Positions 19,391 to 26,316 of a DNA stretch of 64,000 nt are shown here, piece after piece. This DNA is from Streptomyces griseoaurantiacus. Its GTDB lineage: Bacteria; Actinomycetota; Actinomycetes; Streptomycetales; Streptomycetaceae. Position 1 is the first letter of the stretch. Each line of letters starts with the position of its first letter. The stretch lies in the NCBI GenBank assembly GCA_014656015.1, contig BNBP01000026.1, positions 1-64,000 on the forward strand, given 5' to 3'. The position numbers and the translations under genes are program-made. Below the pieces are notes generated by a model. That model saw only the letters and a program-made list of their open reading frames with translations. It was not told where the DNA came from and did no database searches.

Positions 19391-20137
19391 ATGCCCATCT
19401 CTCCGAACCAGGGATCCACCGGCGGCGGTACGTTGGTGACGATCACAGGTACGAACCTGTCCGGCACGACCGCTGTCACCTTCGGCACCAGGCCGGCCAG
19501 CAGTATCACCAACGTCTCTCCGACCCAGGTCACAGCCGTGTCCCCGTCGGGCACCGGCACCGTCGGAGTCACCCTGACCACCGCGGGTGGAACCAGCAAC
19601 CCCGTCCCGTTCTTCTACGTCGGAGCCCCGTTCAAGTCCTCGGTCGGCCCGGCTTCCGGTCCGCTGACGGGCGGCAACACGGTCACCCTCAACGGTGTCG
19701 GACTGGCGACGGCCACGAGCGTGTCCTTCGGCGCCAACACCGCCACGCCCACGGTCGTCTCCGACACCCAGCTCACCGTCACCGTGCCGGCAGGCGCGGC
19801 GGCCGGCCCCGTGGGGGTGAGCGTGACCACCGCGGGCGGGACGAACAACGGCCTGTCCTACACCTACGTGGACGTCCCCACCGTGACCACCGTCGCACCT
19901 GCCTCCGGACCGACGTCGGGCGGCACGGGTGTGACCATCACCGGCACCAACCTCGACACCACCGAATCGGTCACCTTCGACGGCACCCCGGCGCCGTTCT
20001 CCGTGGTGAACGCCACCACGGTCTCGGCAGTGACCCCGCCCGGCGCCGCTGGCGCGGTCGACGTGGTGGTGACCAACGCGGCCGGATCCGACACAGCCGC
20101 CGACGCCTTCACCTACGTCGCCGGCCCCGGCATCTGA
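19391..20137 (+). CDS. IPT/TIG-repeat protein, three domains, no signal peptide (TIG-1)
   Basis: 248 aa made almost wholly of three ~83-residue IPT/TIG immunoglobulin-like domains. Each starts with an SP/AP-x-SGP-T-GG motif, continues with TITGTNL, and ends with (F/Y)-x-YV (FFYVGAP, YTYVDVP, FTYVAGPGI). There are no cysteines and few charged residues. The start codon is followed directly by the first domain (MPISPNQGSTGGGT), so no Sec or Tat signal is present, though TIG domains usually act outside the cell. The ribosome site is GAGGAG. A paralogue follows. Function unknown; a surface or adhesion role is only a guess. Confidence 0.75.
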   Translation: MPISPNQGSTGGGTLVTITGTNLSGTTAVTFGTRPASSITNVSPTQVTAVSPSGTGTVGVTLTTAGGTSNPVPFFYVGAPFKSSVGPASGPLTGGNTVTLNGVGLATATSVSFGANTATPTVVSDTQLTVTVPAGAAAGPVGVSVTTAGGTNNGLSYTYVDVPTVTTVAPASGPTSGGTGVTITGTNLDTTESVTFDGTPAPFSVVNATTVSAVTPPGAAGAVDVVVTNAAGSDTAADAFTYVAGPGI

Positions 20138-20147
20138 CCCGCGCCCT

Positions 20148-20177
20148 GCTGCCGCCCGACTCTCAACGGGCGGCAGC
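20148..20177 (+). terminator. Hairpin after TIG-1
   Basis: Perfect 11-bp arms GCTGCCGCCCG and CGGGCGGCAGC with an 8-nt loop, 11 bases after the stop codon. Confidence 0.65.
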
Positions 20178-20247
20178 CCCACCACCGTTCGACCGGGTGG
20201 CCCGCGCCGGGTGGACGGCCTCCGGCTTCTCCCGTGCGGTGACTCCC

Positions 20248-20279
20248 AGCCCGGGCCGGCGCCCTCGTCGGCCCGGGCT
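20248..20279 (+). terminator. Second hairpin before TIG-2
   Basis: Perfect 10-bp arms AGCCCGGGCC and GGCCCGGGCT with a 12-nt loop, about 30 bases before the TIG-2 start codon. It is a terminator or a leader structure for TIG-2. Confidence 0.5.
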
Positions 20280-20308
20280 TCACCCAGGCTGCCATTGGAG
20301 CACCCTTC

Positions 20309-21325
20309 ATGCCGCCCACGATCAGTACCATCAACCCCACGCAGGGGCCCACTGCCGGGGGCACCGTCGTCACCCTCACCGGCACGGCGATGACGGGAAC
20401 CACCGCCGTACGCTTCGGCAGTACCAACGCCACTTCCTTCACCGTCAACTCGGCCACCCAGATCACAGCTGTGAGCCCTCCCCGCGCCGCAGGTGCAGCG
20501 GCAGTGACGCTCATCCATCCGACCGGGAACAGCAACTCGGTGACGTTCACCTACGTCGTGGCGCAGGTCCCCCAGATCACGGGGGTGACGCCTGCCAGCG
20601 GCCCAACGGCCGGCGGCACCACTGTCATCCTCACGGGTACCGGCTTCACCGGGGCCACGGCGGTCACCTTCGCCGGCCTCCCGGCCACGTCGTTCCTGGT
20701 GAACTCGGCCACCCAGATCACCGCCGTCACCCCGGCCGGTGCCGCCGGAGCCGCCGTGGTGACCGTCACCGCACCAGGAGGCAGCAGCGCCCCGGACGCG
20801 TTCTTCTTCTACGCGGCGCCGCCCGCTCTCCAGAGCGGCAGCCCCGCCCAGGGCCCGGCCTCCGGTGGAACCGTGGTCACCCTCAACGGAAGCAACCTGC
20901 TCAACGCGGGCGCCGTACTCTTCGCCGCCACCAACGCCGCCTCCTTCACCGTGGTGTCGGCAACACAGATCACGGCCACCGCACCTCCCGGGACGGGCAG
21001 CGCCCCGATCACGGTGGTTACGCCGGGCGGCACGAGCAACCCTGTCGCCTTCGTCTATGTCGCCCCGCCCACGCTGTCGGCGCTGGTCCCCAGCACCGGT
21101 CCGGCGTCAGCGGGCACCGTGGTCACTCTCACCGGCGCGAACCTGGCCACTACGTCGGCTGTCACCTTCGGGAGCACGGCCGCCTCGTTCACCGTGGTGT
21201 CCGACACACAGGTCACCGCGGTCGCACCCGCGGGCGCCCCGGGTCCGGTCACGGTGTCCGTCACCACCGCGGGCGGTACCAGCCCGGGGCTTCCCTACAC
21301 ACGAACCGCCGCGCCCGGCATCTGA
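20309..21325 (+). CDS. IPT/TIG-repeat protein, four domains, no signal peptide (TIG-2)
   Basis: 338 aa, four IPT/TIG domains of about 82 residues. It shares repeat sequence (GPTAGGTVVTLTGT, TSFTVNSATQITAVSP, NPVAFVYVAPPT), start context (MPPTISTINPTQGPTAGG) and the C-terminal PGI end with TIG-1, so the two are tandem paralogues with different domain counts. No signal peptide, cysteine or membrane helix is seen. The ribosome site is GGAG, about 9 bases upstream. Two hairpins separate it from TIG-1, so the genes may be expressed separately. Confidence 0.75.
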   Translation: MPPTISTINPTQGPTAGGTVVTLTGTAMTGTTAVRFGSTNATSFTVNSATQITAVSPPRAAGAAAVTLIHPTGNSNSVTFTYVVAQVPQITGVTPASGPTAGGTTVILTGTGFTGATAVTFAGLPATSFLVNSATQITAVTPAGAAGAAVVTVTAPGGSSAPDAFFFYAAPPALQSGSPAQGPASGGTVVTLNGSNLLNAGAVLFAATNAASFTVVSATQITATAPPGTGSAPITVVTPGGTSNPVAFVYVAPPTLSALVPSTGPASAGTVVTLTGANLATTSAVTFGSTAASFTVVSDTQVTAVAPAGAPGPVTVSVTTAGGTSPGLPYTRTAAPGI

Positions 21326-21534
21326 CCCGGCAACCGGGGAGAGCACCTCACGCCGACGCCCGCGACCACCCGCTCGATCCCCTCACCCGGTCGCCCGGCG
21401 AGCCATGCAGGCAGCTAATCCAACCAGGTTACTCATCAGCGTCGCGTGCCAGGAGCTCAGAAGCGGCCGCCATAGCGTGAGGTTCCACGGCACCGCACCC
21501 GGCGGGCCGGGCACAAGAATAAGGAACGGAACCG

Positions 21535-22047
21535 GTGCACATCACGCCACGCAAAGCGCAACTGGTCGTCGGCGTAGCTCTGGCCGCCACACTGGGGCTC
21601 GCCTCCCCCGCCTGGGCCGTACCCTCCAGCACTACGGTGACCGCCAGCCCTCAGTCGACCGAGGTGAACACCCCCGTGCAACTGGCTGCCACCGTCGACT
21701 GCCCCTCCGATCCCACGGGCGGCCTGGGCGTCACGTTCTTCGACGGCAGTGACCTGCTCGACACGGTGCCCGTCAACGCCAACGGCCAGGCCACCTACAC
21801 GGCCACCTTCGCCACCACCGGCACCCACACCATCACCGCCGCCTACAACGGCAACGCCGACTGCGACGCCTCAAACAGCACCACGACAGTCCAGGTCACC
21901 GCCGTCCCGACACCCCCAGGCCCGACCCCCGGACTCTGCCTCCTCGCCTGCGGCGGACTGATCAACTTCAACGTCGGCGACATCACCAACACCATCAACA
22001 CCTCTGCGCACAAGACCAAGTCCCACAGCCATCACCACCAGCGCTAG
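21535..22047 (+). CDS. Secreted Ig-like repeat protein
   Basis: 170 aa. It has a clear Sec signal peptide (basic ITPRKAQ, hydrophobic LVVGVALAATLGLA, cleavage after SPAWA). One bacterial Ig-like domain of the Ig_3/Big type follows (TVTASPQSTEVNTPVQLAATV, then TYTATFATTGTHTITAAYNGNADC), then a proline linker and a C-terminal tail with LCLLACGG and a His/Lys-rich end (HKTKSHSHHHQR). Four cysteines may form two disulfides. The GTG start has an AAGGA site. The stop codon TAG lies in the CTAG target site of the adjacent IS. Confidence 0.75.
   Translation: MHITPRKAQLVVGVALAATLGLASPAWAVPSSTTVTASPQSTEVNTPVQLAATVDCPSDPTGGLGVTFFDGSDLLDTVPVNANGQATYTATFATTGTHTITAAYNGNADCDASNSTTTVQVTAVPTPPGPTPGLCLLACGGLINFNVGDITNTINTSAHKTKSHSHHHQR
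22044..22047. repeat. Left target-site duplication CTAG of the IS
   Basis: CTAG borders the left inverted repeat and is repeated at 22938-22941. It contains the stop codon of the Ig-like gene. Confidence 0.75.
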
Positions 22048-22063
22048 GAGTTGTCTTCAACTG

Positions 22064-22561
22064 TCACGCCCACATCAGGAGCGAGGCGAGGGTGACGGCT
22101 GCTTCGTAGGACTGGACGGATTTGTCGTAGCGGGTGGCGATGCCGCGCCACTGCTTGAGGCGGTTGAAGCACCGTTCCACGACGTTGCGGTGCTTGTACG
22201 CCTCACGGTCGAAGGCCGGCGGGCGGCCTCCCCGGCTGCCTCGCCGGGCCCGGTTGGCGATCTGGTCGGCCCGTTCCGGGATCGTGTGAGGTATGCCGCG
22301 GCGGCGGAGCCAGGCGCGGATCGCTTTCGAGCTGTAGCCCTTGTCGCCCAGGACGTGATCGGGCCGGACGCGCGGACGTCCCGGTCCGAGCCGGGGCACG
22401 CGGATCCCTTCCATCACGGCGGTGAACCGGGTGCAGTCGTTGGCGTTGCCGCCCGTGACGACGAAGCCGAGCGGACGGCCCCTGCCGTCGCAGGCCAGGT
22501 GGATCTTGCTGGTCAGGCCGCCTCTGGACCGGCCGAGGGCCGGGTCGCGGAGCCCCCTTTT
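22064..22561 (-). CDS. IS5-family transposase, second frame (orfB part)
   Basis: C-terminal half of the transposase, read after a -1 shift near 22559. It carries the second Asp (LGDKGYSSKAIRAWL) and the Glu with its helix (KHRNVVERCFNRLKQWRGIATRYDK), which complete the DDE triad begun in orfA. It has no start codon of its own near the overlap, so it is expressed only as a fusion. It ends 17 bases inside the IS left end. Confidence 0.8.
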   Translation of the reverse strand, partial: KRGLRDPALGRSRGGLTSKIHLACDGRGRPLGFVVTGGNANDCTRFTAVMEGIRVPRLGPGRPRVRPDHVLGDKGYSSKAIRAWLRRRGIPHTIPERADQIANRARRGSRGGRPPAFDREAYKHRNVVERCFNRLKQWRGIATRYDKSVQSYEAAVTLASLLMWA

Positions 22562-22914
22562 CGAGCCCCCGCCGCATGCTGGTGGGCCCGGACGACCGTG
22601 GAATCGACCGACACCAGCCACTCGATGTCGCCCGTCGCGTCCGCCTTGGCCTGCGCGGCCCGCAGCATCCGGTCGAACGTCCCGTCCCCCGCCCACCTGC
22701 GAAAACGCGTATGCAGCGTGGCCCACGGTCCGTAACGCTCGGGCACATCCCGCCAGGCCGTTCCGGGGCGGAACTTCCACACGATCCCGTTCAGGACCCT
22801 GCGGTCGTCCAGCCGCTTCCGCCCCCGCGACGACTCGGGCAGCAACGGCCGGACGAACTCCCACTCCGCATCGGACAGTTCATGACGACGTATCACGACA
22901 CCATGATCCAACAC
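22513..22914 (-). CDS. IS5-family transposase, first frame (orfA)
   Basis: 133 aa. N-terminal IS5-type domain (RRHELSDAEWEFVRPLLP, then VLNGIVWKFRPGTAWRDVPERYGPW in blocks) and the first catalytic Asp (VSVDSTVVRAHQHAAGA). The frame leaves the transposase sequence at KGG, where the DNA reads CGA AAA GGG GGC on the minus strand; slipping back one base gives AAA AGG GGG and continues into orfB. The start is the GTG at 22914, just inside the right end. Confidence 0.8.
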   Translation of the reverse strand: MLDHGVVIRRHELSDAEWEFVRPLLPESSRGRKRLDDRRVLNGIVWKFRPGTAWRDVPERYGPWATLHTRFRRWAGDGTFDRMLRAAQAKADATGDIEWLVSVDSTVVRAHQHAAGARKGGSATRPSAGPEAA

Positions 22915-22937
22915 GGGTGATCATTTGAAGACACTGC

Positions 22938-22941
22938 CTAG
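22938..22941. repeat. Right target-site duplication CTAG of the IS
   Basis: Second CTAG copy. On the minus strand it contains the TAG stop codon of the ECF ATPase gene. Confidence 0.75.
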
Positions 22942-23750
22942 GCGCGCTCCGCCGCCCCGGAGGACACCGCCCGCGGGTCGAACCCGAACGGCAGCTCCAG
23001 GCGGTGCGCCCGCATCAGCTCCTCGTCGCCGAGGAGTTCGCCGGTGCGGCCGTCCGCCGCGATGACGCCCTCGCTGAGGATCAGCGCCCGTGGGCACAGT
23101 TCCAGCGCGTAGGGCAGGTCGTGCGTGACCATGAGCACGGTGACGTCCAGCGCGCGCAGGATGTCGGCGAGTTCGCGCCGGGATGCCGGGTCGAGGTTGG
23201 AGGAGGGCTCGTCCAGGACGAGGATCTCCGGTTCCATCGCGAGCACGGTGGCCACCGCCACCCGCCGCCGTTGCCCGAAGGAGAGGTGGTGCGGCGGCCG
23301 GTCCTTGAACTCGGCCATGCCGACCAGGGCGAGCGCCCGGTCGACGCGTTCCTCCAGCTCGGGCCCCTTGAGCCCGGCCGCCGCGGGGCCGAAGGCGACG
23401 TCCTCGCGGACCGTCGGCATGAAGAGCTGGTCGTCGGGGTCCTGGAAGACGATGCCGACCTGTCGCCGGATCTCGGCCATGTGCCGCTTGCCGACGGGCA
23501 TCCCGGCCACGGTCACCGTCCCGGCGCCCCCGCCGAGGATGCCGTTGAGATGGAGGACGAGTGTGGTCTTGCCCGCGCCGTTGGGCCCGAGCAGCGCGAC
23601 CCGTTCGCCGCGTGCGATGCGGAAGTCGACGCCGAAGAGGGCCTGGTGGCCGTCGGGGTAGGCGAACGCGAGCCCGGCGACCTCCAGGGAGGCCGGGGCG
23701 GGGGTGTCCGCGGGGACCGGGGAACCGGGGGCAACCGGGGGAACTGTCAC
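22938..23750 (-). CDS. cbiO: Ni/Co ECF transporter ATP-binding protein
   Basis: 270 aa ATPase of an energy-coupling factor importer. Walker A GPNGAGKTT, Q-loop VFQDPDDQLFMPTV, signature LSFGQRRRVAVA, Walker B ILVLDEPSSNLD and the His switch MVTHD are all present. The start is taken at the GTG (23750) overlapping the cbiQ stop as GTGA; an ATG at 23759 is also in frame. It is the last gene of the cbiM-cbiQ-cbiO operon. Its stop codon lies in the CTAG target site of the IS but is intact. Confidence 0.9.
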   Translation of the reverse strand: MTVPPVAPGSPVPADTPAPASLEVAGLAFAYPDGHQALFGVDFRIARGERVALLGPNGAGKTTLVLHLNGILGGGAGTVTVAGMPVGKRHMAEIRRQVGIVFQDPDDQLFMPTVREDVAFGPAAAGLKGPELEERVDRALALVGMAEFKDRPPHHLSFGQRRRVAVATVLAMEPEILVLDEPSSNLDPASRRELADILRALDVTVLMVTHDLPYALELCPRALILSEGVIAADGRTGELLGDEELMRAHRLELPFGFDPRAVSSGAAERA

Positions 23751-24508
23751 AGCACCCATCCCAGCAGACACACCGCGAGCGCGGCCACGGGGAGGGCCAG
23801 TGCGTACGACCACTGGGCCCGGGAGGCGGTCACCTCGTCGATGACCGGCATCGATCCGGCGTATCCCCGGCTGACCATCGCGAGGTGCACGCGCTCGCCG
23901 CGTTCGTAGGAGCGGATGAACAGCGCCCCGGCGGACTTGGCGAGCACCCCCCAGTGCCGTACGCCGCTCGCCTCGAAGCCGCGGGACTCCCGGGCGATGC
24001 GCATGCGCCGCATCTCGTCGGTGATGACGTCGCCGTAGCGGATCATGAAGGAGGCGATCTGCACGAGCAGCGGCGGCAGCTTGAGCCGCTGCAGCCCGAG
24101 GAGGAGTTCGCGCAGTTCGGTGGTGGAGGCGAGGAGCACGGAGGCGGCGACGCCGAGGGTGCCCTTGGCCAGGACGTTCCAGGCGCCCCACAGCCCGTTG
24201 ACGCTGAGCGAGAGCCCGAGGACGTCGACCCGCTCGCCCTCCGCGACGAAGGGCATCAGCACGGCGAAGGCGACGAAGGGCACTTCGATCAGCAGCCGCT
24301 TCAGCAGGAAGCCGGCGGGCACGCGGGCCGCGTACGCGACGCCCGCGAGCAGGACGGCGTACAGCGCGAACGCCCACATCGCCTCGCGCGGGGTGGAGAC
24401 GACCACGACCACGAAGGCGAAGGCCGCGGCGAGTTTGGTGTGCGGCGGCAGGGCGTGCACGGGCGAGTGCCCGTGCCGGTAGAGCCGGTGCGCGTGTCCG
24501 GCGCCCAT
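23747..24508 (-). CDS. cbiQ: Ni/Co ECF transporter transmembrane protein
   Basis: 253 aa T component of the CbiQ/NikQ family. Hydrophobic helices at about 27-45, 47-65, 70-95 and 105-125 are followed by the two cytoplasmic coupling motifs with conserved Ala-Arg-Gly/Glu: RIARESRGFEAS and LAMVSRGYAGS. The N-terminus is His-rich (GAGHAHRLYRHGHSPVHALPPH), which may help handle metal. It begins 46 bases after cbiM and overlaps cbiO. Confidence 0.9.
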   Translation of the reverse strand: MGAGHAHRLYRHGHSPVHALPPHTKLAAAFAFVVVVVSTPREAMWAFALYAVLLAGVAYAARVPAGFLLKRLLIEVPFVAFAVLMPFVAEGERVDVLGLSLSVNGLWGAWNVLAKGTLGVAASVLLASTTELRELLLGLQRLKLPPLLVQIASFMIRYGDVITDEMRRMRIARESRGFEASGVRHWGVLAKSAGALFIRSYERGERVHLAMVSRGYAGSMPVIDEVTASRAQWSYALALPVAALAVCLLGWVL

Positions 24509-24554
24509 GTCAGACGCTCCCCTTGCCGGGTGTCGGGTTCACCGTGCTCCCCCG

Positions 24555-25628
24555 TCAGACCTTCTCGGCGGCGGAGGTGTCCAGGGAGGCCGGGGAGGCG
24601 TCGGCGTCGCGCCGCCTGCGGACCGCCCAGAAGACGCCGGTGCCCGCGACGACCGTGACGCCGACGCCGATCACCCCGGCGAGGCCGCCGGAGAGGCGGG
24701 CGTCGGTGATGTTCCTGACGCCGTAGTCGGCGAGCGGGGAGTCGGCGGAGGCGTGCTCCTTCGCCGTCCTGTCGATGCCCTTGTCGTGGGCGACCTTCTC
24801 CAGGCCGTCGGGGTCGGCCGAGGCGTAGAAGCTGACGAACCCGGCGAGCACGAGGGAGGCGACGAGGCCGCCGGCCCACACCGCGCGGCGGGAGACGCGG
24901 CCGGTGCGCGCGGCGGCGGGAACCGGGGCGGTGTCGGGGACGTCGACGAGGTCGTCGCCCACCCGCAGCTTGAGCCGCTGCCGCAGCCCGCGCGCCCCGT
25001 GCACGAGGTCGGGCCGCACGGCGATGACGGCGCCGACGGTGAGGGCGGTGATGACCGCCTCGCCGATGCCGATGAGCACGTGGACGCCGATCATGGCGGT
25101 GGCGACCTTGCCGATCGACACGTCCGTGGTGCCGCCGATCGCGTAGATCAGCGTGAACACGCAGGCGGCGGCCGGCACGGACAGCACGGCGGCGGCGAAG
25201 GAGGCGACGGTGACGGAGCGCCGGGTGCGCGGCAGCACCTTCACCAGGCCGCGGAAGACGGCGTAGGCGACGACGGTGGTGGTGAGCGCCATGTCGATGA
25301 CGTTGACGCCGAGGGCGGTCAGGCCGCCGTCGGCGAACAGGATGCCCTGCATCAGCAGGACGACGGAGACGCACAGGACACCCGTGTACGGCCCGACGAG
25401 GATCGCGGCGAGCGCGCCCCCGAGCAGATGGCCGCTGGTGCCGGCGGCGACGGGGAAGTTCAGCATCTGTACGGCGAAGATGAAGGCGGCCACGAGTCCG
25501 GCGAGCGGCGCGGTGCGCTCGTCCAGTTCGCGCCGGGCACCGCGCAGGCTCACTGCGACGGCGCCGGCGGCTATGACCCCGGCGGCGGCGGAGGTGGGGG
25601 CGTCGATGAATCCGTCAGGCACATGCAC
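24555..25628 (-). CDS. cbiM: Ni/Co ECF transporter substrate-specific protein, CbiM-CbiN/PDGLE fusion
   Basis: 357 aa. Residues 1-220 are CbiM/NikM: the N-terminal metal-binding (V/M)HVPDGF with His2, then six or so helices with NFPVAAGTSGHLLGG. Residues 245-345 form a second part with two helices and DPDGLEKVAHDKGID, the PDGLE/CbiN-type partner, here fused. The complex imports Ni2+ or Co2+. The upstream Nur box argues for nickel. The GTG start at 25628 sits 6 nt after a TATCAT box, so the mRNA is probably leaderless. Confidence 0.9.
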   Translation of the reverse strand: MHVPDGFIDAPTSAAAGVIAAGAVAVSLRGARRELDERTAPLAGLVAAFIFAVQMLNFPVAAGTSGHLLGGALAAILVGPYTGVLCVSVVLLMQGILFADGGLTALGVNVIDMALTTTVVAYAVFRGLVKVLPRTRRSVTVASFAAAVLSVPAAACVFTLIYAIGGTTDVSIGKVATAMIGVHVLIGIGEAVITALTVGAVIAVRPDLVHGARGLRQRLKLRVGDDLVDVPDTAPVPAAARTGRVSRRAVWAGGLVASLVLAGFVSFYASADPDGLEKVAHDKGIDRTAKEHASADSPLADYGVRNITDARLSGGLAGVIGVGVTVVAGTGVFWAVRRRRDADASPASLDTSAAEKV

Positions 25629-25634
25629 TGTTCG

Positions 25635-25640
25635 ATGATA
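25635..25640 (-). promoter_or_regulatory. -10 box of the cbiM operon (leaderless)
   Basis: TATCAT on the minus strand, 6 nt before the GTG at 25628. A TTGCAA (25665-25660) lies 19 nt upstream as a possible -35 box and forms half of the Nur box. Confidence 0.6.
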
Positions 25641-25648
25641 GAGGCTTG

Positions 25649-25665
25649 TTGCGAACCTCTTGCAA
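25649..25665. promoter_or_regulatory. Nur box (nickel-responsive Fur-family repressor site)
   Basis: TTGCGA-ACCTC-TTGCAA matches the Streptomyces Nur consensus tTGCaa-N5-ttGCAA at all but one or two positions. It lies just upstream of the -10 box and covers the -35 region of the cbiM operon, where a repressor would block polymerase. Confidence 0.7.
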
Positions 25666-25894
25666 GAGCGCCTCTCCTGCCGTTACAGCGAGCCACCGAA
25701 ACCCCCGGGTCCCGCCCCGCCATAACCCCGCCCGGAGCAGGTCAAACCCCCGCGTCCCGTACTGTGAGACTCCCCACGAACACGAAGAGTCGCCGCCTCA
25801 CAGCGGGCCCGGCTCGCTCATCCGTGCGACAGTGGAGAGCGAGGTAGCGGATTCACAACCTCTGCTCGGATTACGCAGGGTGAGGAGTCGTCCG

Positions 25895-26242
25895 ATGTCC
25901 GTAGTCGAACAGTACGCGCGCGCTCACGTCGTCACGGATGCCCCGGACGCCCAGGACACCGTCCCCGTCGTGCTGCGCTACGACCCCGAGACCGATCCCC
26001 GCCAGGTCCGCCTCGGCCTCCCCGGCCCGCACGAGTGGACCTTTCCCCGTGAGCTGCTGGAACGCGGTCTGCGGACTCCGGCCGCCACGGCCGAGGTCAG
26101 CATCTGGCCCTGCGGGCGGGTGCAGGCGGTCATGGAGCTGCACACCGAGCAGGGCGTCTCGGTCATCCAGTTGGAGGCGAAGACCCTCAGCCGCTTCCTG
26201 CGCCGCACGTACATGGCGACGGCGGCGCCGGTGGCGGGCTGA
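25895..26242 (+). CDS. ssgE: SsgA-like sporulation/cell-division protein (SsgE-like)
   Basis: 115 aa member of the SsgA-like proteins found only in morphologically complex actinomycetes, which guide septum formation and spore separation. Family features: VVLRYDPETDPRQVRLGL, the PHEWTFPRELLERGL core, WPCGRVQAVMELHT and VIQLEAKTLSRFLRRTY. The ATG at 25895 follows GAGGAG. The subtype is inferred from location next to the PBP pair and the Ni/Co transporter, as recalled for S. coelicolor ssgE; the sequence alone supports only the family. Confidence 0.85.
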   Translation: MSVVEQYARAHVVTDAPDAQDTVPVVLRYDPETDPRQVRLGLPGPHEWTFPRELLERGLRTPAATAEVSIWPCGRVQAVMELHTEQGVSVIQLEAKTLSRFLRRTYMATAAPVAG

Positions 26243-26260
26243 CGGTCCCGGGAACGACGA

Positions 26261-26300
26261 GAGGGAGGGCGCCCCCACAGCCGTGGGGGCGCCCTCCCTC
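26261..26300. terminator. Bidirectional terminator ssgE / MMPL
   Basis: Perfect 18-bp arms (26261-26278 and 26283-26300, GAGGGAGGGCGCCCCCAC) with an AGCC loop, between the convergent stop codons. Confidence 0.85.
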
Positions 26301-26316
26301 GTCCGGTGGCCGGGCC

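Larger units (their letters stand above)
22048..22937 (-). mobile_element. IS5-family insertion sequence (IS427-like group), complete
   Basis: 890 bp between CTAG duplications. The imperfect terminal repeats are GAGTTGTCTTCAACTG-TCAC (left) and GCAGTGTCTTCAAATGATCAC as arms GCAGTGTCTTC/AAATGATCAC (right, complement), sharing the TGTCTTCAA core. Two overlapping transposase frames are joined by a -1 shift at an A4G5 run. The CTAG target, two-frame DDE transposase and size fit the IS427 group of IS5. All catalytic residues are present, so it may be active. Confidence 0.85.

Noticed and set aside
22064..22914. The transposase as a broken pseudogene
   Set aside because: The two frames overlap at a slippery A4G5 run with all DDE residues intact, which fits programmed frameshifting.
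25629..25894. A cobalamin riboswitch before cbiM
   Set aside because: The start codon lies 6 nt after a -10 box, leaving no leader, and no riboswitch core is seen. A Nur box is present instead.
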